From: Perlabentimonas sp034003245
Lineage (GTDB): Bacteria; Bacteroidota; Bacteroidia; Bacteroidales; Tenuifilaceae
NCBI GenBank assembly: GCA_034003245.1
Contig: JAVEYY010000005.1
Span: 77,425 to 141,424, forward strand
DNA length: 64,000 nucleotides
Reading direction: 5' to 3'
The number at the start of each line of letters is the position of its first letter. Positions within the stretch are counted from its first letter, which is position 1. A program made the translations under genes and the position numbers. A model generated the notes under the pieces. That model was not told where the DNA came from. It did no database searches and saw nothing but the letters and a program-made list of their open reading frames with translations. Positions 8,844 to 15,718 of the stretch are shown here, piece after piece.

Positions 8844-9908
8844 TTACGGTTCGTAATCCAACGGCAAAAGGTTTCCAAAGCGCCGCTTCCCCATCTCGCC
8901 TCCAAAGGCTATTTGATTCGGGTGCGAGTTATTACCATGCGCATCGATGTAGAACTGGCTGGTGGAGAACTTCACCATCGACTGCTGGCGTCGCCGGTAG
9001 AGCAGGTTGAACGATCGGGCCTTGGGCCGAATAGGATTTCCGTGTACATCGAGGATTTGAGGAGCCTGCGGATCGGGTAAAATGGTTACCTGTTTTAGCC
9101 CCAGCGTATCCTTTACGGCAAAAGCCGTGTTGGGTAATGCGGGTAAACTCCCCACGAATATCATAAACCCCTCCTTACCCCAGCTCATCTTTGCCAAATC
9201 CCTGAAAAAGTTCAGCTGTGAGCCCAGGTAGCTATCGTGTCTGCGTCGTAGCTGACGGTTAGATACCTCGGGATAATCGGCAAAGAGGGATGTCCCCAAA
9301 AATAAGCTGCTGTGAATAAAGTCCCGCTTAAGTGATCTCTTGTTGAATTTAACATAGAACTCCACCAAATCAAACTCAACTCGATATCCTAAATAGCGGT
9401 TTTCAATCTGCAATGGTTTAAGCGATGTTGCCTCCAACCTATTGGATTCATAATCGAAATAGAGATCAATATCATCCTCATTGAGAATAACGCATCGGCG
9501 CCCTGCCCAATTTGCTCCCAGAAACTCCTGCCTAAAAACCTTTATCATCTGCTCGCGGGTAAAGGGATTGGGTACCACAAAAACCTCACGAATTGTCAAG
9601 GGTTTGGGAACAAGAGTAATTGAATGTGTAATTACCTCAAAAGGATTTGAGATGATAACAGTTTGGTAACCCATGTAACTAACCACAAGGGCTGAATTTG
9701 AAAAAGCTTTGAGATTTATGGTAAAAAACCCCTCAGTATTTGTTGTAGTTCCAATTGTAGTACCATCGAAATAGACGGTTGCACCAACCACCGGGAGGCT
9801 ACGCTCATCGTAAACAAACCCCTGCACTACCTGCGCATTAACAACTTGGAAGGATAGAAGAAAAAATGCAATGCTAGAAAAATACAAAAAACACAATCTA
9901 TTTAACAT
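8844..9908 (-). CDS. Exported protein with CarboxypepD_reg-like N-terminal domain
   Basis: 354 residues from the ATG at 9908, which begins a good signal peptide (MLNRLCFLYFSSIAFFLLSF, cleaved near VNAQ). Residues ~28-110 form a carboxypeptidase-regulatory-like beta-sandwich (VQGFVYDERSLPVVGATVYF, then GTTTNTEGFFTINL), a fold also found at the N-terminus of TonB receptors. The remaining ~240 residues are not recognised, and no TonB-receptor plug or barrel is present. It is probably periplasmic or outer-membrane associated. It sits 40 bp after recX and 61 bp before prfB on the same strand, so the three may be co-transcribed. Confidence 0.75.
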   Translation of the reverse strand: MLNRLCFLYFSSIAFFLLSFQVVNAQVVQGFVYDERSLPVVGATVYFDGTTIGTTTNTEGFFTINLKAFSNSALVVSYMGYQTVIISNPFEVITHSITLVPKPLTIREVFVVPNPFTREQMIKVFRQEFLGANWAGRRCVILNEDDIDLYFDYESNRLEATSLKPLQIENRYLGYRVEFDLVEFYVKFNKRSLKRDFIHSSLFLGTSLFADYPEVSNRQLRRRHDSYLGSQLNFFRDLAKMSWGKEGFMIFVGSLPALPNTAFAVKDTLGLKQVTILPDPQAPQILDVHGNPIRPKARSFNLLYRRRQQSMVKFSTSQFYIDAHGNNSHPNQIAFGGEMGKRRFGNLLPLDYEP

Positions 9909-9948
9909 ACTAGATTCCTGGTAATAATAGACAACTGAAATGAAACAA

Positions 9949-10425
9949 CTACTTGTATTCGGAAACAACCTTGTCAACTACTTTTGTAACCTCGGGATAC
10001 TCAAATCCACGCGACAGGCCAAAACGGAGGAGTTTGCTTTTCAAATCGTAGGTATCCCTAAAGTTAATGGATTTGGCTTTTTTCGAAATAAGCTCCTCGA
10101 GATTGGAAGAGGAGGTAAACTCTTGAATCTCGGAAATGGCGAACTGAATATGCTCATCGGAAAGGCGTTTGGCGCGCAGCGCCATCTCAATTTTCCTTGG
10201 GCCCCATCGATTAAACCGAGCCTTTTCGCGGGCAAAGCTTTGGGCGTATCTCTCCTCGTCGATAAAACCATGCTTGATAAGCGAATCGACAATTTTCTGT
10301 GAATCGTCAGAACCAACACCCCACTGACGCAGCTTTTGACTAATATCGAAGACACACCTCTCGCTCTGGCTGCAAAGCCATTGGGCACGATCGAGGGCAG
10401 TGTTTACGTCGAGGGTTTTGGGCAT
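9949..10425 (-). CDS. recX: RecX-family regulator of RecA
   Basis: 158 residues from the ATG at 10425 (MPKTLDVNTALDRAQWLCSQ). The three-helix repeats of RecX are visible in the SERCVFDISQKLRQWGV and FIDEERYAQSFAREKARFNRWGPRKI segments. The latter, with its Arg/Trp-Gly pattern, is the family's best-known motif. RecX binds RecA filaments and modulates their activity. recA is not in the window. First gene of a possible recX-CarboxypepD_reg-prfB unit; a minus-strand TATTTTTG box lies 19-26 bp upstream. Confidence 0.88.
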   Translation of the reverse strand: MPKTLDVNTALDRAQWLCSQSERCVFDISQKLRQWGVGSDDSQKIVDSLIKHGFIDEERYAQSFAREKARFNRWGPRKIEMALRAKRLSDEHIQFAISEIQEFTSSSNLEELISKKAKSINFRDTYDLKSKLLRFGLSRGFEYPEVTKVVDKVVSEYK

Positions 10426-10443
10426 GGCTTTACTTATGAAGTA

Positions 10444-10451
10444 CAAAAATA
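10444..10451 (-). promoter_or_regulatory. Possible -7 box for recX
   Basis: CAAAAATA on the plus strand, i.e. TATTTTTG on the minus strand, fits the Bacteroidota TAnnTTTG -7 consensus and lies close before recX. No matching TTTG -33 element was seen at the usual spacing. Confidence 0.35.
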
Positions 10452-10522
10452 GCAATGTTTTTTGGGTTCACTGCTATGGGATTCGAACGGGTTGTTTACA
10501 CAATTTACTTTACACTCTCCAG

Positions 10523-10554
10523 TTGGCAATTGGCAATTGGCAATTGGCAATTGG
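10523..10554. repeat. Heptanucleotide tandem repeat (TTGGCAA)x4
   Basis: Four exact TTGGCAA copies plus TTGG (10523-10554). This is a short tandemly repeated heptamer of the kind described in several bacterial genomes. It lies 12 bp before the 21-bp array; 21 is three times 7. Confidence 0.9.
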
Positions 10555-10565
10555 TCGTCGGCGTT

Positions 10566-11006
10566 GTCGGATGACCTCCAATGTTTGTCGGATGATCTCC
10601 AATGCTTGTCGGATGACCTCCAATGCTTGTCGGATGACCTCCAATGTATGTCGGATGACCTCCAATGTATGTCGGACGACCTCCTATGTTTGTCGGACGA
10701 CCTCCAATGAATGTCGGACGACCTCCAATGTTTGTCAGACGACCTTCAATGTTTGTCGAATGACCTCCTATGTTTGTCGAATGACCTCCAATGTATGTCG
10801 GACGACCTCCAATGTTTGTCGGATGACCTCCTATGTTTGTCGGATGACCTCCAATGTATGTCGGACGACCTCCAATGTTTGTCAGATTGAGTCCCTTGTG
10901 TGTCGGACGACCTCCCTTATCTGTCGGATTCAGTCCCTTTCTTGTCGGAGAATCTCCCTTGTATGTCGGAGCACGTCCCTTACTTGTCGGACAACCAACC
11001 TTCGTG
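10566..11006. repeat. 21-bp tandem array, ~20 units in perfect phase
   Basis: Units begin with GTC every 21 bp, from 10566 to 10986 without any insertion or deletion. The consensus is GTCGGA(T/C)GACCTCCAATG plus three or four variable bases. The first 15 units are close copies; from unit 16 (10881) they degrade, keeping GTCGGA and a T/C-rich middle. Every unit begins with a small dyad, GTC-N4-GAC, which is GTCG-GA-CGAC in many units. Because 21 is a multiple of 3, all frames stay open by chance and long reading frames appear on both strands; I do not regard them as genes. It lies between recX and the flavin reductase gene. Confidence 0.92.
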
Positions 11007-11240
11007 CGGATACAAGCATCCAAATATGGCTTCACCGCTGGCTGGCGGTTCGCCATGACGTGGGTTTATAGCTCTCTGTTCGTCAACCTTTCAACAAGAT
11101 TTACCACTTAGACACTAAGAGCACTAAGTTTCACTATGGCTAAATTCACTTCTGTCTGCGGACTAAACTCTTACGTGGGGTAATCCTTATCTAAAGGCAG
11201 AGCTGACAGGGTAGACTAGCATCGGCCTTCAACATTGCCC

Positions 11241-11301
11241 TTGGCTATTGGCTATTGGCTCTTAGCCCTTGGCTTCTGTCTTCTGTCTTCTGTCTTCTGT
11301 C
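11241..11301. repeat. Heptanucleotide repeats (TTGGCTA and CTTCTGT)
   Basis: TTGGCTA occurs twice with a third partial copy from 11241, and CTTCTGT four times exactly at 11273-11300, abutting the flavin reductase stop codon. Between the 21-bp array and these repeats (11007-11240) there is no gene; only AT-rich sequence with degenerate repeat fragments is seen. Confidence 0.85.
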
Positions 11302-11967
11302 TTAAAAATAAATCTCCGCATTGATATTGGCAAAGGGCACGCCGCGGGCAATTAGCGCATCGCGGGTATCGACAACCATCTCGGCGCTACCACATAGGTA
11401 ATACTTTTGATCGGGAAGCAGGCCATCCCACTCCTTGACAAAATGCGTGACCCTCCCCTGATAGTACTCATCGGAAGGACAACGGGAGCAACACTGGATA
11501 TAATTTCGACCCAGCAACTCCTCGAGGTAATCCTTATAGTAGAAATACTCTGGGTAGCTAACGCCATGGATTAGGATAGGATTTTTACCCTTTCCCGACT
11601 TAATCTTCGACATAAAGGGAGCAATTCCTGTACCCGCTGCAATGTACACCGCATTATCCGAAACCTGAGTAAAGGTACCAAAGGGCTCGGAGACCATTAG
11701 GTTGTCGCCTGGTTTTAGGGCCGATAGCATTGGGGTAAGCTCTCCCTCGGACTTCTCGGTATAAAGTATTTCAACAACGGGATCGCTCTCGCCGCTGGCG
11801 ATACTGTATAATCGGGGAGCAATTTCGGGCGAAACTCCTAGCGCAACCACCTGTCCCGACTGAAAGGTAAATTCTTTTTTGAACGATATTAAGAATGCTC
11901 CCTGAGCCAAAACCCTATTCCCAAGAACCTTGTATGTTCTATATTTTAAATCTTTCCAACTCTTCAT
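11302..11967 (-). CDS. FAD/NAD(P)-binding oxidoreductase of the ferredoxin reductase type
   Basis: 221 residues, one FNR module without a fused ferredoxin. The flavin-binding RLYSIAS motif (~residue 72), the nucleotide-binding YIAAGTGIAPF region (~128) and the late CGSAEMV motif are all present. The chain ends in an acidic/aromatic tail (NAEIYF), as in ferredoxin-NADP reductases. It transfers electrons between NAD(P)H and a small redox partner. It diverges from arsR across a 140-bp region carrying two dyads, so it is probably co-regulated with the arsR-arsEFG-like genes. I infer that it may supply electrons to the thioredoxin-like proteins encoded there. Confidence 0.85.
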   Translation of the reverse strand: MKSWKDLKYRTYKVLGNRVLAQGAFLISFKKEFTFQSGQVVALGVSPEIAPRLYSIASGESDPVVEILYTEKSEGELTPMLSALKPGDNLMVSEPFGTFTQVSDNAVYIAAGTGIAPFMSKIKSGKGKNPILIHGVSYPEYFYYKDYLEELLGRNYIQCCSRCPSDEYYQGRVTHFVKEWDGLLPDQKYYLCGSAEMVVDTRDALIARGVPFANINAEIYF

Positions 11968-12038
11968 AATAAAACTTTAACCTAGATAACCCCAAACTAG
12001 GGTTTTTGGTTCAAATAGAAAAATAAAAGAACAATCTC

Positions 12039-12058
12039 ATTTCGTATTTCTACGAAAT
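12039..12058. promoter_or_regulatory. Putative ArsR operator 1
   Basis: A perfect dyad, ATTTCGTA-TTTC-TACGAAAT, in the divergent region between the flavin reductase and arsR. Its core CGTA-N4-TACG is shared with the dyad before the second arsR (32480-32499). Confidence 0.7.
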
Positions 12059-12066
12059 ATTAAAAC

Positions 12067-12086
12067 ATTTCGTAATATTGCGAAAT
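12067..12086. promoter_or_regulatory. Putative ArsR operator 2
   Basis: A second, less perfect 20-bp dyad (ATTTCG-N8-CGAAAT) whose centre lies 28 bp from the first. Together they sit 22-69 bp before the arsR start, suiting autoregulation. Confidence 0.55.
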
Positions 12087-12107
12087 ATTTTAAAGTTAAT
12101 AAAACCT

Positions 12108-12401
12108 ATGACCAAGCCACAGTATACCGATAAGCAAATAGCACTAGCCCGATACTCCAAGGCGCTAAGCCATCCGGCAAGGGTTGCCATAATGGAGATA
12201 CTCTCGCAGCAGAGCTGCTGCTACAGCGGCGATATCACCAATGACCTGCCCATTGCCCGCAGTACGCTGTCGCAGCATTTGAGCGAGCTGAAAGAAGCTG
12301 GGCTTATTCAGGGCGAGTTTAATCCTCCAAAAATTAAGTATTGTATTCACAAGGAGGGATGGGAGGAAGCGAAGCGGATGATGGGGGAGTTTTTTGAATG
12401 A
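12108..12401 (+). CDS. arsR: ArsR-family winged-helix repressor
   Basis: 97 residues from the ATG at 12108; an in-frame TTG at 12078 lies inside the second dyad and is unlikely. The ArsR core is plain: ARYSKALSHPARVAIMEIL, then the recognition helix LPIARSTLSQHLSELKEAGL and a wing. Two adjacent cysteines (C37-C38, SCCYSGDI) sit where arsenite-sensing ArsR proteins carry their metal-binding thiols. It probably represses this cluster until arsenite or another thiophile binds. Two dyads directly upstream fit autoregulation. High confidence in family, moderate in inducer. Confidence 0.9.
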   Translation: MTKPQYTDKQIALARYSKALSHPARVAIMEILSQQSCCYSGDITNDLPIARSTLSQHLSELKEAGLIQGEFNPPKIKYCIHKEGWEEAKRMMGEFFE

Positions 12402-12475
12402 TAATCCAATTTTGTTAAAACAAAGAGCTGAGCATTGTACAAAAATTTAATTAACCAACTAATGTATCATTTTTG

Positions 12476-12570
12476 ACTTTGTGCTCTTCGTGCCTTCTTT
12501 GTGGAACTTTGTGACACTGCAAAATTAATTACACAAAAGACACAAAGATTTCACAAAAAACACAGAGCAT
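12476..12570. repeat. TTTGTG-rich dispersed intergenic repeat
   Basis: The gap between arsR and the next gene (12402-12620) holds an imperfect inverted pair of TTTGTG/CACAAA-rich sequence (GACTTTGTGCTCTTCGTG ... ACACAAAAGACACAAAG). Similar text occurs at 60808-60990 and 61378-61425. No gene was seen in it. Confidence 0.5.
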
Positions 12571-12620
12571 CTTGTTGATATAAAAATCAAAATGAACTTA
12601 CAACTAAACAAACAAAAACT

Positions 12621-12863
12621 ATGGAAATAAAGGTTCTGGGGCCAGGCTGCCCAAAGTGTAAAACACTTGAACAGGCCACCCGCAATGCGGTTAGCGAGCT
12701 TGGCGTTGACGCCAATATTAGCAAAGTTGAAGACATCGTTCAGATAATGAACTACGGTGTTATGCGCACCCCCGCTCTGGTAATTGATGAGAAGGTAATC
12801 TTCTCGGGCAAAGTACCCAGCGTAAGCGAGCTAAAAGAGATCATAACAAAAAATCAGCAATAA
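12621..12863 (+). CDS. Small thioredoxin-fold protein, ArsE-like
   Basis: 80 residues forming a minimal thioredoxin fold with an N-terminal redox pair C10-P-K-C13 (VLGPGCPKCKTL) and the conserved TPALVID segment before the last strands. This is the redox-active disulfide protein 2 type. Proteins of this size and motif are found as ArsE in arsEFG operons, where ArsE and ArsF were reported to take part in reduction of nitro-aromatic arsenicals. The following genes encode ArsF- and ArsG-like proteins, which supports that reading. A paralogue lies at 20449-20688. Thioredoxin fold is near certain; the ArsE role is inference. Confidence 0.85.
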   Translation: MEIKVLGPGCPKCKTLEQATRNAVSELGVDANISKVEDIVQIMNYGVMRTPALVIDEKVIFSGKVPSVSELKEIITKNQQ

Positions 12864-12865
12864 AG

Positions 12866-12927
12866 CGTCATTGCTTCGTCGTAAAAGCCACTCACTGCCT
12901 ACCGGCAAAGGCAGGCTCGCAATGACG
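12866..12927. repeat. Dispersed palindromic repeat, copy A
   Basis: 62 bp bounded by CGTCATTGC (12866-12874) and GCAATGACG (12919-12927), with an inner CTGCCT/AGGCAG pair. Longer relatives with the same ends lie at 53004-53118 and 62515-62625. It occupies the gap between the ArsE-like and ArsF-like genes. Confidence 0.75.
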
Positions 12928-12958
12928 TAAGTGATTAACCAAACAAAAAAACTAAACA

Positions 12959-13384
12959 ATGAAAAGAATTGCACTATTCCTATCAATTGCCACATTGGCA
13001 ATGGTAATGATGAGCTGCGGAGGAACAGCAGAAAAAAAATCTACAGAGAGCACAAAGGCTGAAGTAACCGAAATGGCAAAAGTGATGGTTTACTACTTCC
13101 ACAGCAAGCAGCGCTGCAAAACCTGTCTGGCTATTCAAGATGTGGCAGCACAAACAATTGCTGAAAACTTTGCCGATAATGCGGATGTAAAATTCCTTGA
13201 ACTCGACTTTACCGAAAAAGCCAACGAGGCAATTTCCGAAAAGTATGAGGTAGCAGGCAGCAGCCTGATTATTGTGTCGGGCAACGAACATATTAACCTA
13301 ACTAGTATCGGATTTGCCAATGCTCTTAGAAATCCTGATGCGCTAAAAGAGGCCATTGTGAATGAGGTAAACAAGCATTTGTAG
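12959..13384 (+). CDS. ArsF-like thioredoxin-fold lipoprotein
   Basis: 141 residues. A lipoprotein signal (MKRIALFLSIATLAMVMMSC) is followed by a short linker and a thioredoxin-like domain with C-K-T-C (KQRCKTCLAIQDVAAQTIA). The domain begins with a VMVYYFHSK strand. This matches proteins annotated as the ArsF subunit of nitrophenyl-arsenical reductase. It ends 1 bp before the ArsG-like gene, so the two are co-transcribed. It would work at the outer face of the inner membrane or in the periplasm, probably receiving electrons through the DsbD-like ArsG protein. Family moderately sure; reaction inferred from homologues. Confidence 0.75.
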   Translation: MKRIALFLSIATLAMVMMSCGGTAEKKSTESTKAEVTEMAKVMVYYFHSKQRCKTCLAIQDVAAQTIAENFADNADVKFLELDFTEKANEAISEKYEVAGSSLIIVSGNEHINLTSIGFANALRNPDALKEAIVNEVNKHL

Positions 13385-13385
13385 C

Positions 13386-14099
13386 ATGGAGTTTCTGCAA
13401 AACCTTATCGACAACTCTCAGTTCCCGTTACTTACTGCCTTTGCACTTGGACTAATGACCGCCATTAGTCCATGTCCACTGGCTACAAATATCTCGGCCA
13501 TCGGGTTTATTGGCAAGGATGTGCACGACAAGAAAAGAGTGTTTTTAAATGGAATTATATACACTCTTGGGCGCGCCATAACCTACTCAGTGCTTGGAGT
13601 AGTACTTATTTTGATACTCAGGCAGGGTTCTAGCATCTTTAAAATACAAAAGGCGGTTAGCACCTATGGCGAGATGTTTATTGGCCCATTGCTAATTATT
13701 ATTGGGCTATTTATGCTCGATTTCATAAAGGTTAACCTTAAGGGCTCGGGCAAACTCTCGGCTAAGGCCGAGGAGAAGGCCAGCGGAGGAAGCCACTGGG
13801 GAGCCTTGCTTCTGGGTATTGTATTCGCACTGGCCTTTTGTCCATACAGCGGTGTGCTATACTTTGGAGGGCTAATTCCGCTATCAGTTTCATCGGCATC
13901 GGGATACTTTCTGCCCTTTGTTTTTGCCATTGCAACGGGTTTACCCGTAATTATCTTCTCGTGGATATTGGCCTACAGCGTATCGAGCATTGGATCGGTA
14001 TACAACAAGATTAGAACTTTCGAAGTATGGTTTCGCCGGGTGGTTGCAGTAGTTTTTATTGGGGTGGGAATGTACTATACTATTATTGTGTTCTTCTAA
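13386..14099 (+). CDS. ArsG-like membrane protein of the DsbD/CcdA superfamily
   Basis: 237 residues, six or seven membrane segments. Two conserved motifs each carry a cysteine in a membrane helix: AISPCPLATNISAIGF (~residue 31) and ALAFCPYSGVLYFGGL (~155). This is the DsbD transmembrane architecture. Relatives adjacent to arsE and arsF are annotated as the ArsG aromatic-arsenical efflux permease. Because the fold belongs to the electron-transferring DsbD/CcdA group, the alternative is that it passes electrons from cytosolic thioredoxin-like proteins to the exported ArsF-like partner encoded 1 bp upstream. The sequence does not decide between transport and electron transfer. Confidence 0.78.
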   Translation: MEFLQNLIDNSQFPLLTAFALGLMTAISPCPLATNISAIGFIGKDVHDKKRVFLNGIIYTLGRAITYSVLGVVLILILRQGSSIFKIQKAVSTYGEMFIGPLLIIIGLFMLDFIKVNLKGSGKLSAKAEEKASGGSHWGALLLGIVFALAFCPYSGVLYFGGLIPLSVSSASGYFLPFVFAIATGLPVIIFSWILAYSVSSIGSVYNKIRTFEVWFRRVVAVVFIGVGMYYTIIVFF

Positions 14100-14174
14100 A
14101 CCGTTAAGCTTTACAGCTAAATGTAATTTGATTCGTGTCTTTTAGATTTTGCGTATAGCACTAAAAACAGATCA

Positions 14175-15506
14175 ATGGAAATAAAAAAAGAGCTTCAAAT
14201 CCTTTTTTGGATTATTTTTTTCTTTGCGCTTGCATTCTTTATGCCTATTGATAGCGCAACATTCCGCACTGCGGTTGATGCTACCCTGGATCTTTCCAAA
14301 TGGTACGCACAGGAGCATGTGGTGCTATGTCTTCTCCCCGCATTCTTTATTGCGGGGGTAATTTCGGTATTTGTAAGTCAGGGTGCTGTTCTTAAATACT
14401 TTGGTGCTAATGCCAAAAAGTGGGTGGCATACACTGTGGCCTCGGTATCGGGAACCATTCTGGCCGTATGCAGCTGCACCATTCTTCCCCTTTTCTCGAG
14501 CATCCATAAGCGTGGTGCAGGTTTAGGCCCAGCTGTGGCTTTCCTATACTCTGGTCCTGCCATTAACATTTTGGCAATAATCCTTACCGCACGAATCTTA
14601 GGTTTCGAGATGGGCGTTGCCCGTATTATTGGTGCTGTGGTGTTTGCCATTGTAATTGGTAGCGTGATGTCGATTATTTACCGTAAGGAGGAGAAAGCCA
14701 AGAAGGAGGAGCAGATGAATATTCAGCTGCCCCCCGAGAGCCGCCCTATGTGGCAAACATCATTTCATTTTTTTATCCTTGTTCTGATTTTGGTCTTTGC
14801 TAACTGGGGCAAACCATCGGCTGATGAAACCAGCGGAGCATGGTATTTTATCTGGAGTAACAAGTGGTATATCACCAGCATTTTCGGGCTGGGCTTGGTT
14901 TACTCCCTTATTAAGATTTTAAAGATTAAGTGGTGGTGGGTAATATCGGCAGCAATTGCCACTGGAGTATCAGGTGTGCTTGCATCAACATACATTGGAG
15001 GCCCACTAAGCCCCCTGGTTCCAATGCTAGTGGCCATTACTGGACTAAGCATTATCACCCTTCAAAAGGATGACGAAAACCGCGAGTGGACCTTAGCCAG
15101 CTGGGATTTTGCCAAGCAAATTATGCCGTTGCTGGCATTGGGAGTTATTGTTGCCGGTTTCCTGTTGGGCTCAACCCACGACGAGACCAATATCCCAGGC
15201 ATTATTCCCAGCAGCTGGATTTCATCTTTGGTAGGGGGTAATTCGATATTCTCGAACTTCTTCGCATCAATTGTTGGTGCCTTTATGTACTTTGCCACGC
15301 TAACCGAGGTCCCCATTGTTCAGGGCTTACTGTCATCGGGAATGGGTAAAGGGCCTGCTTTAGCACTACTTTTGGCAGGACCATCTCTTTCTTTACCCAA
15401 TATGCTGGTTATCCGTGGAGTAATGGGAACAAAGAAAACGCTGGTTTACGTTGTGCTGGTTGTGATAATGGCAACCATTAGCGGGATGATTTTTGGGGCG
15501 ATATAG
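14175..15506 (+). CDS. Permease of the ArsP/DUF318 (UPF0718) family
   Basis: 443 residues, about ten membrane segments in two halves. The family signature is clear in the first half (LAVCSCTILPLFSSIHKRGA, then SGPAINILAIILTARILG) and again near the end (AGPSLSLPNMLVIRGVM). Members such as ArsP export trivalent organoarsenicals, and the CSC cysteines in a helix fit thiol-dependent binding. This protein is longer than typical ArsP (~300-350), with an extra central region of ~100 residues. It follows the ArsG-like gene by 75 bp and is last in cluster 1. The substrate is inferred from context. Confidence 0.85.
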   Translation: MEIKKELQILFWIIFFFALAFFMPIDSATFRTAVDATLDLSKWYAQEHVVLCLLPAFFIAGVISVFVSQGAVLKYFGANAKKWVAYTVASVSGTILAVCSCTILPLFSSIHKRGAGLGPAVAFLYSGPAINILAIILTARILGFEMGVARIIGAVVFAIVIGSVMSIIYRKEEKAKKEEQMNIQLPPESRPMWQTSFHFFILVLILVFANWGKPSADETSGAWYFIWSNKWYITSIFGLGLVYSLIKILKIKWWWVISAAIATGVSGVLASTYIGGPLSPLVPMLVAITGLSIITLQKDDENREWTLASWDFAKQIMPLLALGVIVAGFLLGSTHDETNIPGIIPSSWISSLVGGNSIFSNFFASIVGAFMYFATLTEVPIVQGLLSSGMGKGPALALLLAGPSLSLPNMLVIRGVMGTKKTLVYVVLVVIMATISGMIFGAI

Positions 15507-15634
15507 GAACACAGAGGTACAGAGACATAGAACAGAGGGCCAGATAAAATGAGATAATATGAAGGTTACCTAATCATCAATGAATAAACGGGGAAGTAGA
15601 TAGAGGAAATTATTAACCCAACCGATTAGTTCAT

Positions 15635-15642
15635 TACCTTTG
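15635..15642 (+). promoter_or_regulatory. -7 promoter box before the fluoride riboswitch
   Basis: TACCTTTG matches TAnnTTTG and ends 7 bp before the riboswitch aptamer, so transcription would start at or just before the aptamer. No good TTTG -33 element is visible. Confidence 0.6.
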
Positions 15643-15648
15643 CCCCTA

Positions 15649-15697
15649 CTGGCTATGGAGCTAGCCACAAACCGCTTATAAGCTAATGGCTCCTGCA
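15649..15697 (+). ncRNA. Fluoride riboswitch (crcB motif)
   Basis: A compact match to the crcB aptamer. P1 is TGGCT (15650-15654) with AGCCA (15663-15667). The P1 loop ATGGAGCT contains GGAGC (15657-15661), which pairs as a pseudoknot with GCTCC (15689-15693). The conserved ACAAACCGC stretch, a short stem GCTT/AAGC and CTAATGGCTCCTGC follow in the expected order. It ends 22 bp before the crcB start, so expression is probably switched on by fluoride through translation initiation or early termination. Confidence 0.9.
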
Positions 15698-15718
15698 ACA
15701 TTCTATATTTATAACATA

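Noticed and set aside
10460..10500. tRNA 3'-end-like sequence (minus strand, GTTCGAATCCCAT)
   Set aside because: The T-loop TTCGAAT is there, but the T stem does not pair and no anticodon or acceptor arm can be built. A degenerate attachment-site remnant cannot be excluded.
10566..11006. CRISPR array
   Set aside because: Units abut without unique spacers, are only 21 bp long, and no cas genes are present. The same applies to 47042-47335.
10400..11071. Long open frames on both strands across the first 21-bp array, encoding 7-residue repeats
   Set aside because: A period divisible by three leaves all frames open once one copy lacks stops. There is no RBS, promoter or flanking non-repeat coding sequence, and frames on both strands are equally good.
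15686..15718. Longer N-terminus for CrcB (ATG at 15686)
   Set aside because: It lies inside the fluoride riboswitch aptamer, and the ATG at 15719 matches the usual CrcB start.
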